64,000 nt of DNA from contig JAKSZP010006600.1 of assembly GCA_022478985.1 (NCBI GenBank), forward strand, positions 238,262 to 302,261, written 5' to 3'. A program made the translations under genes and the position numbers. Positions 37,244-49,043 of the stretch are shown in pieces. The notes below the pieces were generated by a model, which was not told the DNA's origin, ran no database searches, and worked only from the letters and a program-made list of their open reading frames with translations. Source of the stretch: Massospora cicadina (lineage: Eukaryota > Entomophthoromycota > Entomophthoromycetes > Entomophthorales > Entomophthoraceae). Each line of letters starts with the position of its first letter. The first letter of the stretch is position 1.

Positions 37244-38396
37244 ATTCTGGGGTAACACAAGGCATAATACATTGGTAAGGCTCCAACCTTAACCATCTTT
37301 GACTAACTTTCCAGAAACTCATGAATATCAATATTTTAGCCCACTGGAAACTTAAAATACATCTTAGTAATCCTCAGAATTGTCTGCAAGTACCCTAGCA
37401 CAAAATTCATCAGAAACGTCATCTGGCAAACATAAATATAAAATAATGGCATTGTCTGCTGAAATCCTTGATAAAATATTAATTGTAGATTGATCCTCAG
37501 CATTAGTCGCCAGTAAATCCTATCAAATTAAAATATTAATTGTAGATTGATCCGCAGCATTAGTCTCTGGTAAATCTCTTGAAAACAAATATGGTACTAA
37601 AATAGCTCAACCCAATTGGTTGGGGAGCATGACTTGAAGTTGCACCATTAAACCATCCTAAAAATTTATTGGTGACACATCCAAATGCTTTGAGAACCAG
37701 TAGACATCAAAAGAACTCATTTTAATGAGCTACATTAAGACTGAAGCAACCATAAGTAGAAGCAGGTTCAATTGAGTAATCAGATGACTTGATCGCCTGG
37801 AATATTTAATTGGTGAGATGCACTGAATTTTGAAAGTTAAACAAGGTAAAGTAGACAAGGTTGCATGATGTAATTAACCTAAACACGCTGGGATCCACTG
37901 AACTCAAAAGTCAAAACAGCTGAATTTATTTGGCAATGGTGTCTGACATAAGGTGATCCTTGAATTCATTAAATTAAGTATAGTCAAAAACCTTAAATTA
38001 GATAAATTAATTGGCATAGATGCCAATTAATAAATCATAATAGCTGATATCAAAAAAACATAATCTGATTAACAATCTCAACAAACTCTTACTCAAAGTT
38101 CTGCCAGTATAGATAAGACATATGAGTGCACTGTTCCATGCAACCCAAAATTATTCCCAAATTGACCAAGCATTTATGCAAGTTATCCCACACAGGGAGG
38201 CTTGATGGTTAATTTTCTTCTATTTAATTTTTAATAAAATCCCCTCTTTCTGAAAAACTTTTTTTCCTACTATGAATAGATCTCCAGTATCCCATGAGAC
38301 CCACCAATGTGAAATTACAGGTCTGCAATGAATGAGCAATTGCAGCCATTTTGGTAATTTTGCAGCCCTCCACTGTCAACTGGGCTTACTGAACTC
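37244..38396. other. AT-rich interval, no gene seen
   Basis: Contains a short tandem duplication (AAATATTAATTGTAGATTGATCC twice, about 37475-37555). No coding or TE motif that I can identify. Confidence 0.4.
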
Positions 38397-39121
38397 TGTC
38401 AGACAATTACAAATCAAATATTATGAGAAGAGCATTTTGGAGGTAAATAATAAAGATATTAGCCAAAAGACCCTTGTCAATTTGTGGTGAAACCACTCAT
38501 ATTGGGGTAACATTTTTATTAATTCTTCTCAGACAAATAGCATTAGTTTGTGCAGTCAGTTTTCACTGACAATGTGTCAGAATCAGGGAGTCCATACTAG
38601 GTTCCTCACTATTTCATTAATAATTTAATTAAACCACCTATGTGGGGACCACCCCCTTTTATAGCCTCAGAGGGGTCCTGATAGGTGTAAAACTTTTCAT
38701 GGTGATTGGTTCAGATACAGTAAATCCTTGCCTAAAGGACTGCTTACCTACTCTTGACCCTACAACAGACATTACATTAAAGCAAGATGAGCCTTATGAG
38801 CTCTGATAGGTCAAACAACCATACATCCTAAATAAACTCAAAGCTAATAATGAATTGATGGCTATCTCAGTCCAAGCCTGAGTTAATTTAAATGCTTAAC
38901 AGTGAGATTGTAACAGGGTTCGCTTTTCATCCCCTCACCACAACCTAATAGAACCACACGAAAATCCAACTTTTTAATATACTAGTTTTTTATATAAGTG
39001 GTCAATAAAGTCCTCTAAAAAGTAGTTCTTCTAGCAGTAGTGATTGATTTTCTTTTGCTCATATTGTTAAACTTTAGAGTGCAAAGCACCAGCGAGTATC
39101 CAAAACCCCTGAATTCCAACA
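38397..39121 (+). repeat. Element C 5' LTR
   Basis: TGTCAGACAATTAC...TTCCAACA, 725 bp. It holds the paralogous empty site for LINE L (ACAGACATTACATTAAAGC at about 38764-38782). The primer site AGTGGTGCTCACTACAAGG follows at 39122. Confidence 0.88.
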
Positions 39122-39159
39122 AGTGGTGCTCACTACAAGGGGCCCTGTACACCACGAAT

Positions 39160-40445
39160 CTCCTGTTCTAAAACAGCAACTGTATCAGAACCAAGGCTAG
39201 CTGCTTTAGAGCAACAACTAGTAAGTGCTTTGTCTCACCTAAAAAGCTTGAGCAGCACCCTTCACAAGGCCTTTATGGGCTCTCCCTATTATTCATAAGC
39301 CTCCACTCAGAGACAAGCTCACATCTGGTGAGGGCAGTATTGGCTCCTTCCTGTTCGTTTATGAATCAGCGATTGAAGGAGTTACTGACCATCAAAAAAC
39401 CAAGTATAACTTACCCTGCTTGAGTCGTATGGCTCAAGAGATAATGGTTTCCAATATGACCAACCTTAGTACCTGAGCAGAGGTTAAACAAACGCTTATT
39501 GATGAATTTGGCTCCCCACAGAGTTTACAACGGCAAAAACAGGCCTTTATGTGCTTTATCCTGCAAGAGGGAGAATTGATTACCTCTTTTGTTGTGCACT
39601 TTTATAGTAAAGCTCAACCTCTGTTGCTTGCCAAAATGCTCCCACTCAATAATGCTATTGTTGGTGTTTTAGCTGCATTGGAGCCTCATCCCTCTTTGGC
39701 GATTAATATCTCTTGTATTAAGCGTTCCTTCAAAGATAAGGGATATCAAGGAGGCTTTTTTAACAGTGGTTGAGTTCTATGACATGATAAAATGCAGGGA
39801 GCTCTGAGAAAAGCATCTCCTATAACCTCTTCAGCCTTTTCTATTGCTGTTTCCCCTTTACAATCTGCTCCCAAGAAGCTTCCACCACGAGGTGCTCCTC
39901 CCCCTTGTGAGGACATGTGGAGGATACTAGCAGTGACAGGGCAGCGCTCCCTTTCATCTTCTTCTTTCAAAGCTCAGACAGCGAAGTTAGCTATCACTTT
40001 GCCTTGCTACCCTCCTTATTCAGAGCTGTCTTTCAAAGTGTCTGAAGTGTTACATACCACTAAGGCGCTACATCTATCCCCATTGGAATCTCCTCAAGCT
40101 GTACCTCGCCAAATCCCTGGCCATGGGACAGCCCAAACCTGTCCCTTCCAAGGCCAAAGTCAAAGTCATTAAAATTCCAATACCTCTCCTAAAAGTTAAT
40201 ACAGTAAAGGAGCAACCCCAAGACCTACCTTGCTATAAGGGAAGTACTGAACCTACCACACGCCCTATGGACTCTCTGACATGCATTGTTAACCCCTCCA
40301 ATGATGAATTTGATGGAAGTTATGAAGATGTGGGTCATTATGTTTTAGGAGCCCCATGTGAAGTGGAGGTATCTGACAGGTTGAACCCTAAAAGAGTGGA
40401 TATGGCTATGATACCCGCCAAACTTATCTTCATAAAGTGCTGATA
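39160..40445 (+). pseudogene. Element C gag and linker
   Basis: Gag core: SGEGSIGSFLFVYESAIEG, YNLPCLSRMAQEIMVSNM, EFGSPQSLQRQKQAFMCF, close to intact gag in element I. Stops at 39472 and elsewhere. The linker at 40123-40443 has YVLGAPCEVEVSDRLNP. No nucleocapsid knuckle visible. Confidence 0.8.
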
Positions 40446-40559
40446 GGGCTAGAGGTTATTGACACTGCTAGTGACGCTGACCAGATCATTGCCTCACTAA
40501 TATGATCCATCCAGATTATGTACACCCTGCAGTCTATAAAGGAAAAATAACCTGAAACT

Positions 40560-42330
40560 ACCAAAAGACTTTCCTCTACTCTCCATTTAAAAGAGATCCT
40601 CGTTCTCTCCCCAACTTATGCGGAACCTTAACCAAAGTGGAGGTCATTGTTAATGGAGTGCAGGTTAGGGCTAACTTTGGCACTGGGTCCCTAGTGAACG
40701 TTGTGTCAACCAAACTCATTAAAAAAATTAAGCTGGCCCCTGACCTTGACTACGACCAAGAATTTGGAATGACAGGCCCAAATAACACCTGCACCATTGG
40801 GGTGTACTCTTTTCTGCCCATTTGGTTTGGGAAGCTCATATTATGCCCTCCCACCTTTCCCCCAAACACCTCCGCCACAAGCTCATAGAGGGTTTGGCCA
40901 TTTACAACGCAGACCCCATGCTGAAATTTGTGGTTCCAAATGGAGCAGATCGTTTGGCAGGGCCTCACAGCTTTGTGATGATCCACCTATTCCATTGCAA
41001 CACCAATCTCACAATTCCGCATCACACGGTGACCAGATCTGCCCCTGATCACCCATTCTGGGTGCATGTTGAGAATGGTCGTGCCATTTGTCCCTTGTGC
41101 TTTGAGCTTGATCACTCAAAGTGCAAGTGCCCTACAGCTTTCACCTCCACTGCTTCCACTGCTCCCCCTCCGGCGTTGGTTCAGCTGCTGCCACACACAA
41201 ATTTTTTTAGTGTGGCTCAATTCTCCCGCCCCCAACCTTGGCAAATTCTGGCATGGCTTTCAAAGCTGCAGCCAATCATAATTTTAAAAACCTTAAGAAT
41301 TCGGTCAAATTATGACAACCTGAGCCAATGGCTGAACCAGTTTCAGTTGAGCTACTGTGGTCAATAATTCACAACCAATCAGGCGTGGCCAACTTGCCAA
41401 TTCTAGTGTCTGAGCCAGTGTTAGCTGAGTCAAATCTTTTTGAGCTTCTCAAATGGATTGATGAAAATGACTGGTCGCATAACATTAAACCGGATTTTGC
41501 ATTAGAGGAGTTTTTCATCCATCCTCCCAAATTGCGCCACCGCCATTTTCGTCCTAATTATGGTTATCCAAGTTACAAAAATATAAATAAAATGGCAGTC
41601 AAAGCCACTGCAGCTCTTGCCAACACCCTACTCTGCCAGCAACTCTATGGATCAATGGAACCCTTGGTTGAGGTATTCCTATTCCCAATTTCACTCATGA
41701 TTTTGAGAAAGATGCAAAATATTAAATTGAGGAGCTCACTTTTGGTGCAAGCTGCGCTTGCATCAGTGTTAAAAAACTTCTTTTTATAACCCCAATTATC
41801 CTGAAACCCACCAGCGCATCAAGTCTTTCACTTGTGTGCCAGCTCTCATCACTTTTGTTGAGCATCAACTGCTCAATAAATTGAGGTGATGGACACCGCT
41901 GGCCTCATAAATGAAGAAAACCCGTAACTATACCCCCTTATGCCCCATGTCGCTGATGCTCCCACCCCAATGCTGTCCGCCATGGTCTGCCAGCTAAAGC
42001 GGGTGCTGGACAAAAGTTTCCCCAAAGCTTCACTTTTCTGATATGGCTTCCTAGGCTGTTAGCTGAGGTGACACATTAGGATTTTTTTCTAATAATCCCT
42101 TTGTTTGGCCCATTTACAAATAAAGATGCGTAGCATCCCCATCTGGGTTGGGCACCACTAGTGATAAAAAAGGGAAGCTCATCATATCAGCCCCAGCGGT
42201 GGCCTTGGTCAATAATACCTATGACTTACTCATTGTGACCTAGTTTATGCTCAAATATGAAGGTGTTATTGACTTGAAGCAGGGCTATCTCTCCCTGCTT
42301 AACTACGAGGTCCCTCTGATTCTGACCAAT
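40560..42330 (+). pseudogene. Element C protease, split by a half-LINE
   Basis: VRANFGTGSLVNVVSTKLIK occupies the active-site position, so the catalytic Asp of DTGA is Gly. It runs to LPIWFGKLI at 40839 and resumes after the insertion as GKLIISAPAVALVNNTYDLL at 42172. The matching part in B (SAPAVVLPNDHYDMLIGAAF) proves the continuity. Confidence 0.85.
40840..42171 (+). mobile_element. Half-LINE: non-LTR insertion with ORF1-like protein and LINE 3' end
   Basis: 1,332 bp flanked by the 11-bp duplication GGGAAGCTCAT (40829-40839, 42172-42182). Its end, CATCCCCATCTGGGTTGGGC then CACCACTAGTGATAAAAAA, is a diverged version of the LINE L terminus. It contains about 175 open codons (to 41367) with a knuckle CPLCFELDHSKCKC (CX2CX4HX4C), as in LINE ORF1, then a second frame 41328-41789. 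No RT. Best read as an ORF1-only or internally deleted, 5'-truncated element. Confidence 0.82.
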
Positions 42331-43780
42331 GAAGAGCTCAATAAATGATTACACTTGCACTGTTGAGTACCCCTCCTCCGCCTTATCCCTACACTACACA
42401 ACGGCAGGATGCAACACCAAGATGTTGCCTCAATCAGTGGACGCTCTAGAAGGTATTTCTTTCTATGCATCCAAAGAAGTAGTGATCAAGGTGGGTGAAC
42501 AAAGGGTAGTTGACACGAAGATTGCCATTCAAATCCCCTACAACTGTATATTGCACCTAATTAGCATTGACGGAGTTAGCCCTCTTGAGCCTAGAGTTTT
42601 TCCAGGTGTGCTAGACACAGCTTATAAGCGTCTAATCAATCTCCTGTTGGGGAATCTAACCAAGAAGGACATGGTCATCAAGAAACATCAGGAGATTGGA
42701 ATAGGCTTGCTGGTTCATTTAAGGACATTAAACAAGTTCAATGTATTGGGTCTATGGCTGATATGGGCTTACCTGCAGACCAATTGCTATGCACTCTTCC
42801 TACTGTTCATATTTCTGATGATCTAACCCCTGCAGAGCTTAATAAAGCTCATAGTTTACTGGAGTCCTATAGCGATATTTTCTCTAAATATGATACCAAC
42901 TATGGGCACATGAAGGGTTTGAATCAAACTATTGACGTTGGGGATGCTCGTCCCATTTGATTTAAGTCCTACCACAAATCAAAAGTCAAAGAGCACCAGA
43001 TGTGGACGGATATCAGACAGTTGTTGGACACTGGGTTGCTGGTGCCCTCGCAAACCCCTTGGTCATCCACTCTTCTACTTATAAAGAAAAAAACATAGTT
43101 TATAGGGTAATTATGGACTACGGTAAGCTGGACAACCTCATCAATAAGAACAGCAACCCAATCCCCCAAATTGACGACGCTCTGGCCCAACTCTCTGGGC
43201 CCAATTTCTTTCCTGCCATGGACTTGGCTAGCGGATACTGGCAAATGGACCTTTCTCCACAAAACCAGGAGAAGTGCGGCCTTATGTTTTGCGAGGGCCT
43301 TTTTCAACCCACTCAGCTACCCCAGGGGTTATGAAATGCGCCTGCCACTTTTCAGCGGGAAATGGAGCATATTTTCCAGGATCTCATGCTCAGCTGTGTG
43401 ATTGTCTATCTCAATGACCTTACAGTTTTCTCTAAGAATTAAAATGAGCACCTCACACACCTAAAAGAAGTGTTTCATTAGTTGCGGGCATCCAACATCA
43501 AGCTGAAGCCCTCCAAATGTACCTTCTTCCAGAAGAAGTTGGATTTTCTAGGGCACGCTATCTCTCAAGACGGGATCCAACCCCTTTAAGATAAGGTTGA
43601 AGCTATAGTCAAGATGCCTGCACCAGAATCCTCCGTGAAATACAGGTTTTTTGAGAATGATGGGTATTACCATAAATTTATCCTCAAATTCTCTCAGCTA
43701 AGTGAGCCACTCGTATGCCTCTTGGACAAAAACACACCTGTGCATCGAGGTGCTGAGCTTAAAGCCGCTTTTGAGACACT
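42330..43780 (+). pseudogene. Element C reverse transcriptase
   Basis: Linker frame 42329-42826, then RT: VIMDYGKLDNLINKNSNPIP, FFPAMDLASGYWQMDLSPQN, GLFQPTQLPQGL-stop-NAPATF. The catalytic box is VYLNDLTVF, with the first Asp changed to Asn. CTFFQKKLDFLGHAIS follows. Multiple stops. Confidence 0.87.
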
Positions 43781-44230
43781 GAAGAAGTTATTACAGCAAA
43801 GGCCCATCCTCCGCCACCCTGGCTATATAAAGCCCTTTATGTTGTTCATGGATGCCTCTGTTTATACCATTAGAGCCATCTTGACTCAAATTGGATGAGC
43901 ATGGGGTCGATCATCCCATGTCCTACTTCAGCAAGATGCTCTCCAAAGCTGAACGCAACTACAGCTTCACTGAAAAGGAGTGCCTGGTTGTCTTGCTTAT
44001 AGTAAAGTACTATTTCCCTTCCATATATGTGACTTTTTTCAAAGTTGTTGCTGACCATGCCACCTTGAAGTGGTTGAAGAATATGAAAAATCCCACGGGA
44101 CAGTAGGCTCGCTGGGCATTGAAGATCCAGCATTATGATATGACAATTGAGCACTGGGTGGGAACTCACTACATGAACGTAGATGGGTTGACGTGACTGC
44201 CCATCCTTCTATTAGACAATAGTGAAGCTG
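43781..44230 (+). pseudogene. Element C RNase H
   Basis: PFMLFMDASVYTIRAILTQI, a frameshift at about 43897, then MSYFSKMLSKAERNYSFTEK and VADHATLKWLKNMKNP, ending with TIEHWVGTHYMNVDGL. Core Asp of MDAS present. Confidence 0.85.
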
Positions 44231-45111
44231 AGAGGTTACATGACCTCCTGATGACTTCTGACGCGTGGGCTGATGAAAACAAACCAGTATATAAGATGAT
44301 AGCTTGGTAATATTGCAACACCATGGTGTAGAGTGAGAAGTCATATAAAAAATTGGAGTAAGCTGGTTGCCTTATCTACGACCGTCAGAGCGAGTACCTG
44401 TGATCATAGAGCCTCACACTATCATGGCCCATGGCAGAGTCCTAAAACCTACAAATGAGTAAAAGAATGGTATTACTGGGAGGGCATCATGGAGATCATA
44501 ACTGAAGTCTTGGATGCTTGTATGACCTGTAAAAACCAATCCAGCTATAAGACACAGTATTAGTATCAACTGACTACGCCCCAATAAACTTTCCACACCA
44601 TAAGTTTGGACGTGGTAGGGCCACTACCTCAGACCACTGGTGGCATCCGTTATATTTTGGCTGAAATTGATCATTTCACCAAATGGGTTGAAGATATAGC
44701 TCTAACCGCTCAGACAGCCAAAGCCACTGCTACCTTTTTACATCAAAGTATCTTCATGCGGCATGGCTGCCCCCAAGTCCTCCTTTGTGACAATTAGAAA
44801 ATTTACACTTCCAGAGTGTTAAAGCTCCTCGCCACTTCTATGGGAATACAACAACTCTTCTTGGCTCATTACAATCCATCCACAAATGGTGTAGTAAAAA
44901 GTGTAAATGGAACCGTGGAATCTATAATCTGAAAAATGGGCAATTCAGACCCTCTTTACTGGGATCTTTACCTACCCAGAGCGCTCATGGCCTATCACAT
45001 TATTTACCGTCATATCCTCAAAATGTCCCCTTTCCATGTGTTGTGTGGATGGGAACCTGAGGTGACGGCTTTATTAGCCAAAGATTCCTAATCTGACAGG
45101 ACTGACCCTGA

Positions 45112-45947
45112 TGTCAGACATTCTCTTTCTTGACTAAGGGAAAAGAATGTTGGAAGTATTAGGGCTCCCAAATCTGCCATTATGATTGGCCCATCTCTTT
45201 CCCAATCCTCAAATAGTACTGTGGCTATTAATTATATGAGCACCCACAGTGAAAAGACCCTAGCGGATTCTCGGTGGAATCCTAACCATTAGAAAAACAT
45301 GATTTACCACAAAAATCAGCTTAAAATGGTAAGTATTAATAATAGAAATACTCCAACTCCTCAGTCAAATATGAGGAGTATAAAATTGCATGGATCGGAA
45401 TCCTTGCAAGGCAAGAGGATGTTACCCATTGATGATTGGGTGTGAGTTAACCAATCATTATGATCCGAGTCTAACCACTTGAGGTGCAAAGATTTTACTT
45501 GAAGATGATAGGGTAACAATTAGTCAACCATTACCATCCAAGTCTGACCATCGCCAAGTTACCCAATCATTACCAGTTGAGTCTGACCACTGCCAAGGCG
45601 AAAAGATTTTACTCGCTGGTGATTGGATACAATTCATCCAATTGTTAACGCATGGGTTGGTATTGCCTCAAAAATTTTCATCCCCTGATCTGATAGGCCA
45701 AAAACCTATATTCCCTAATTTAGAAAACTGAGCTTTGCATTTTTTTGCCTCAAATATTGATGGTCTCAAAATTTAAACTAGTTTAAATAGGAAAAGCTAG
45801 TATCAACAAAGGGGCCTTTATTGGTTTTGCCACGCTTATTATAATAAAAAGCATAAAAATTATAAAAAGTGATTATTTATACTTTTATTAAAAAGTAAGC
45901 TCCTCTCTCTAAGAAATTATTTGTGGCCTCCATTCACAGATCCCACA
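45112..45947 (+). repeat. Element I 5' LTR
   Basis: TGTCAGACATTC...ATCCCACA. About 45430-45660 contains imperfect tandem units with AATCATTACC and GAGTCTGACCAC, plus repeats of AAGATTTTACT. The same array is in the 3' LTR. Confidence 0.92.
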
Positions 45948-46164
45948 AATTGGAGCCCAACATGGGGTTGAGTCCCCTGAATACTTAGATGAGTATTAAC
46001 AAAATGGAGACTGTCAACATGAGCAGCTCTTTTGACTTGCGAATAGTTGCTCTTGAGAGCAACTAGCCAGCTCTTTCTCTCAGCTCAAAGAGTTAGAGCA
46101 ACAGCCATTCAAATTACCACTGAAGGACAGGTACACTCCAGGTGAAGGGAGTGTTGCCTCCTTC

Positions 46165-46758
46165 TTGTACATTTATGAAGCTGTGATCGATGGCACTACT
46201 GACAAACAAAAAGTTCAGTACATCCTTCCATGTTTAAGCCGCCAAGCTCAAGAGCTGATCGTCCCTCATCTGGATCCTCAGCACACCTGGCCAGAGGTTA
46301 AGAAGGCCCTTTTGGCTGAGTTCAGATCCAAGCAGAGCTTACAAAGGGCAAAACAGGCTTTTTTGTGTATGAGTATTGGGAAAGGAGAGTCAGTGGCCGC
46401 CTTTGTGGAACAATACTATATGGAAGCCCAGACGTTGCTAACCTCAAAGATGTTGACTCTGGATGATGTTATAGCCGCCATTTTGACTGGAGTAGCTACT
46501 TACCCATCGCTCGCCATGCACATCACCTCCGTCAAATGCTATTTCCAAACCATTCAAGACATCAAGGAAGCGCTAATAGATGTCACCGATTTCCATGAGC
46601 CCAAAGTTCCACATGAAGAAGTATCTCGACCTCATGTTTTAACCATTGAGGATTCAAAGCCTAAGCCTCGGGCCTTAGCTATTGAAGACTTGAAGGAGCC
46701 CCTTCAGATAATGGGCCCTAAAAAGCAAAACCCCAAAAAACCTGTGGCTGAAGTATGA
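46165..46758 (+). CDS. Element I Gag core (197 codons, open)
   Basis: Retrotransposon Gag capsid-like protein, intact over 197 codons: VIDGTTDKQKVQYILPCLSR, ELIVPHLDPQHTWPEVKKAL, EFRSKQSLQRAKQAFLCMSI, ESVAAFVEQYYMEAQTLLTS. The first Met shown may not be the true start; an in-frame homologous stretch (YTPGEGSVASFLYIYEAVID) begins about 35 bases earlier, and stops lie upstream. No nucleocapsid knuckle. In a pol-less element, Gag could allow packaging by helper copies; that is inference. Confidence 0.75.
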   Translation: MYIYEAVIDGTTDKQKVQYILPCLSRQAQELIVPHLDPQHTWPEVKKALLAEFRSKQSLQRAKQAFLCMSIGKGESVAAFVEQYYMEAQTLLTSKMLTLDDVIAAILTGVATYPSLAMHITSVKCYFQTIQDIKEALIDVTDFHEPKVPHEEVSRPHVLTIEDSKPKPRALAIEDLKEPLQIMGPKKQNPKKPVAEV

Positions 46759-46788
46759 CTTAAACCGGGCATTCCTTAGTCATACCAA

Positions 46789-47346
46789 GTGGAGACCCCT
46801 ACTGTGTTTTCCTCTTCTGCTCAGCTAGTAGGCGCGCGCCCTAAGGGCATATCCTCCAGAACTACTGGGGTTGAAAAAATGCCGGTTAAAGCCAAGCTGA
46901 TTACCCCATCTCTCATGGCTGTATCCCCCACTTCAATTACCTCATTGCCCATGGTTGAAGATACCCCTGAGGCTGACTCTGAGGGGGATTATGATAACGT
47001 TGGGTATTACTTGCTGGGAGCTCCCGTGGAAGTGGAGGTCCCAGATCGCCTAAACGCTGGGGAAGTAGATGAAGCCACCATACCTGAGGATACTTACCTC
47101 TGCCAAATTCTAGGGGAGCCAATCATTATTGATACTGCCAGCGATGCAGATAAGGTGTTGTCTCGCCTTATTAGCCCTATCTCACGTGGCCCTATCAGGC
47201 AGTTCAATAAGGAACACCCCTCTTCCACTTTGTCTTATGGCACCTCCGGGCGCAACACTAAGAAATCAGTCAATTTAGTGGAGGATAGGGATGGTATTCC
47301 AAATCCTGCAGCAGATGAGGTGGTGATCAAGCCAGTTAAACAATGA
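46789..47346 (+). CDS. Element I linker protein (185 codons, open)
   Basis: Follows gag after one stop and a short gap, probably once the same polyprotein. Low complexity Pro/Ser/Thr start, then DYDNVGYYLLGAPVEVEVPD and TIPEDTYLCQILGEPIIIDT. The YLLGAP...VPDRL block is conserved in C and in the relic near 26700. Function unknown; lies where Gag and protease join. Confidence 0.6.
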   Translation: METPTVFSSSAQLVGARPKGISSRTTGVEKMPVKAKLITPSLMAVSPTSITSLPMVEDTPEADSEGDYDNVGYYLLGAPVEVEVPDRLNAGEVDEATIPEDTYLCQILGEPIIIDTASDADKVLSRLISPISRGPIRQFNKEHPSSTLSYGTSGRNTKKSVNLVEDRDGIPNPAADEVVIKPVKQ

Positions 47347-47876
47347 GTTGTTGAAATGAAAATCACATCCCAAAACCCCTCTAAACTCCTAAGGAAGGCT
47401 AACTTCAAAGGAAAAGTCCAAGATCCTAAAGTACAGCCCAAAAAAAGAGAATTCTACCTTTAAGCCAGCGAAGGCAACTGTTTCTCATCCCAAAGCTTAA
47501 AAAAATCGCTCTTCAAAGGATGCTACCCTATATAAACTTCAGCTTAAACCTCCGTGCACTGAGGAAAAAGAATTATATGCTGGAAAGTCTAGCCAAACAA
47601 AAACAGTGACTAACAAAGGTCAAGCTGCTCAAGAGCTCCGAGCTCCTCTACCTTCTTACAAAGTATTGGATAGGGTTATGTATCACCACAATCGTACAAC
47701 TCCCTGAAATGGCCAACTTGGACCAAATTGGGAGTGGCCCTATACCATCATACATAAGAGAGAGATGAATATTCAATAAAATTTTTGGCTACAAGGAATA
47801 TCATAATCCGGGTACATGGCCGCTTCCTCCAACCCTACACCCCTACCAACATTCTTGAGGGGGCAATGTCAGCTAT
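47347..47876 (+). pseudogene. Element I residual pol C-terminus
   Basis: Lys-rich broken frame, then SYKVLDRVMYHHNRTTP and GQLGPNWEWPYTIIHKREMN near 47655-47770, matching the integrase tail of C (SEKLGSIWEGPFVVTYKRGD). This shows the internal deletion joined gag sequences to the very end of pol. Confidence 0.65.
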
Positions 47877-48703
47877 TCTCTTTCTTGACTAAGGGAAAAG
47901 AATGTTGGAAGTATTAGGGCTCCCAAATCTGCCATTATGATTGGCCCATCTATTGCCCAATCCTCAAATAGTACTGTGGCTATTAATTATATGAGCACCC
48001 ACAGTGAAAAGACCCTAGCGGATTCTCGGTGGAATCCTAACCATTAGAAAAACATGATTTACCACAAAAATCAGCTTAAAATGGTAAGTATTAATAAAAG
48101 AAATACTCCAACTCCTCAGTCAAATATGAGGAGTATAAAATTGCATGGATCGGAATCCTTGCAAGGCAAGAGGATGTTACCCATTGATGATTGGGTGTGA
48201 GTTAACCAATCATTATGATCTGAGACTAACCACCACTGAGGTACAAAGATTTTACTCAAAGATGATAGGGTAACAATTAGCCAATCATTACCATCTGAGT
48301 CTGACCATCGCCGAGTTACCCAATCATTACCAGTCAAGTCTGACCACCACTGAGGTGAAAAGATTTTACTCGCTGGTGATTGGATACAATTCATCCAATT
48401 GTTACCGCATGGGTTGAAATTGCCTCAAAAATTTTCATCCCTGATCTGAAAGGCCAAAAACCTATATTCCCTAATTTAGACAACTGAGCTTTGCATTTTT
48501 TTGCCTCAAATATTGATGGTCTCAAAATTCAAACTAGTTTAAATAGGAAAAGCTAGTATCAACAAAGGGGCCTTTCTTGGTTTTGCCACGCTTATTATAA
48601 TAAAAAACATAAAAATTATAAAAAGTGATTACTTATACTTTTATTAAAAAGTAAGTTCCTCTCTCTAAGAAATTATCTGTGGCCTCCATTTGCAAATCCC
48701 ACA
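47877..48703 (+). repeat. Element I 3' LTR
   Basis: Almost the same as 45112-45947, with a few substitutions and small indels (for example TGTCAGCTATTC at the start and GACTAACCACCACTGAGG in the array). Confidence 0.92.
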
Positions 48704-49043
48704 CCTGAACAAGCCATGAAAAAGTTACCCAGAACTAAATCCATCTACAAGCTGAGGCTATGACTAACTTGGCAAAGACTGTCACTAAAGAAGTCCAAGC
48801 ATCTAGTGAGAGCTGAGCCCCACTTCCTTCCTTCCAAGTATCAGACTTGGTTTTTTATTATAACAATCTGATAACCCCTATAAGTGAGAAGCTTGGGTCT
48901 ATCTGGGAGGGACCTTTTGTAGTCACATATAAGCGAGGAGATGAATACGCTATCAAATCCCTTACATCTGGAGTTACCATCAACCAGGTTCATGGCTGGT
49001 TCTTACACCTTTATTCACCCCCTAATGCTCTTGAAGGGGGTAA

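Larger units (their letters stand above)
45112..48703 (+). mobile_element. Element I: gag-only deletion derivative (TR-GAG-like), young
   Basis: LTRs 45112-45947 (836 bp) and 47877-48703 (827 bp) look nearly identical by eye, so it is the youngest insertion here. Perfect duplication CCTGA at 45107-45111 and 48704-48708. The 1.9-kb internal part keeps gag, the linker and the extreme C-terminus of pol. Protease core, RT, RNase H and integrase core are gone. Primer site TGGAGCCCAACATGGGG differs from that of C. Polypurine tract TTGAGGGGGCAA ends at 47876. Confidence 0.93.
44231..49043 (+). pseudogene. Element C integrase, interrupted by element I
   Basis: Zinc part around 44500-44540 (CMTCKNQSSYK). 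The core has SLDVVGPLPQTTGGIRYILA (first Asp intact), GCPQVLLCDN-stop, then NPSTNGVVKSVNG (a Lys at the catalytic Glu position) and the stretch to 45111. Element I follows. The C-terminus resumes at 48709 with VFYYNNLITPISEKLGSIWE and GPFVVTYKRGDEYAIKSL. The polypurine tract GAAGGGGGTAA lies at the 3' LTR border. Confidence 0.82.

Noticed and set aside
37470..37560. Direct repeat AAATATTAATTGTAGATTGATCC as a CRISPR-like or satellite array
   Set aside because: Only two copies and no regular spacing; a local duplication in AT-rich DNA.
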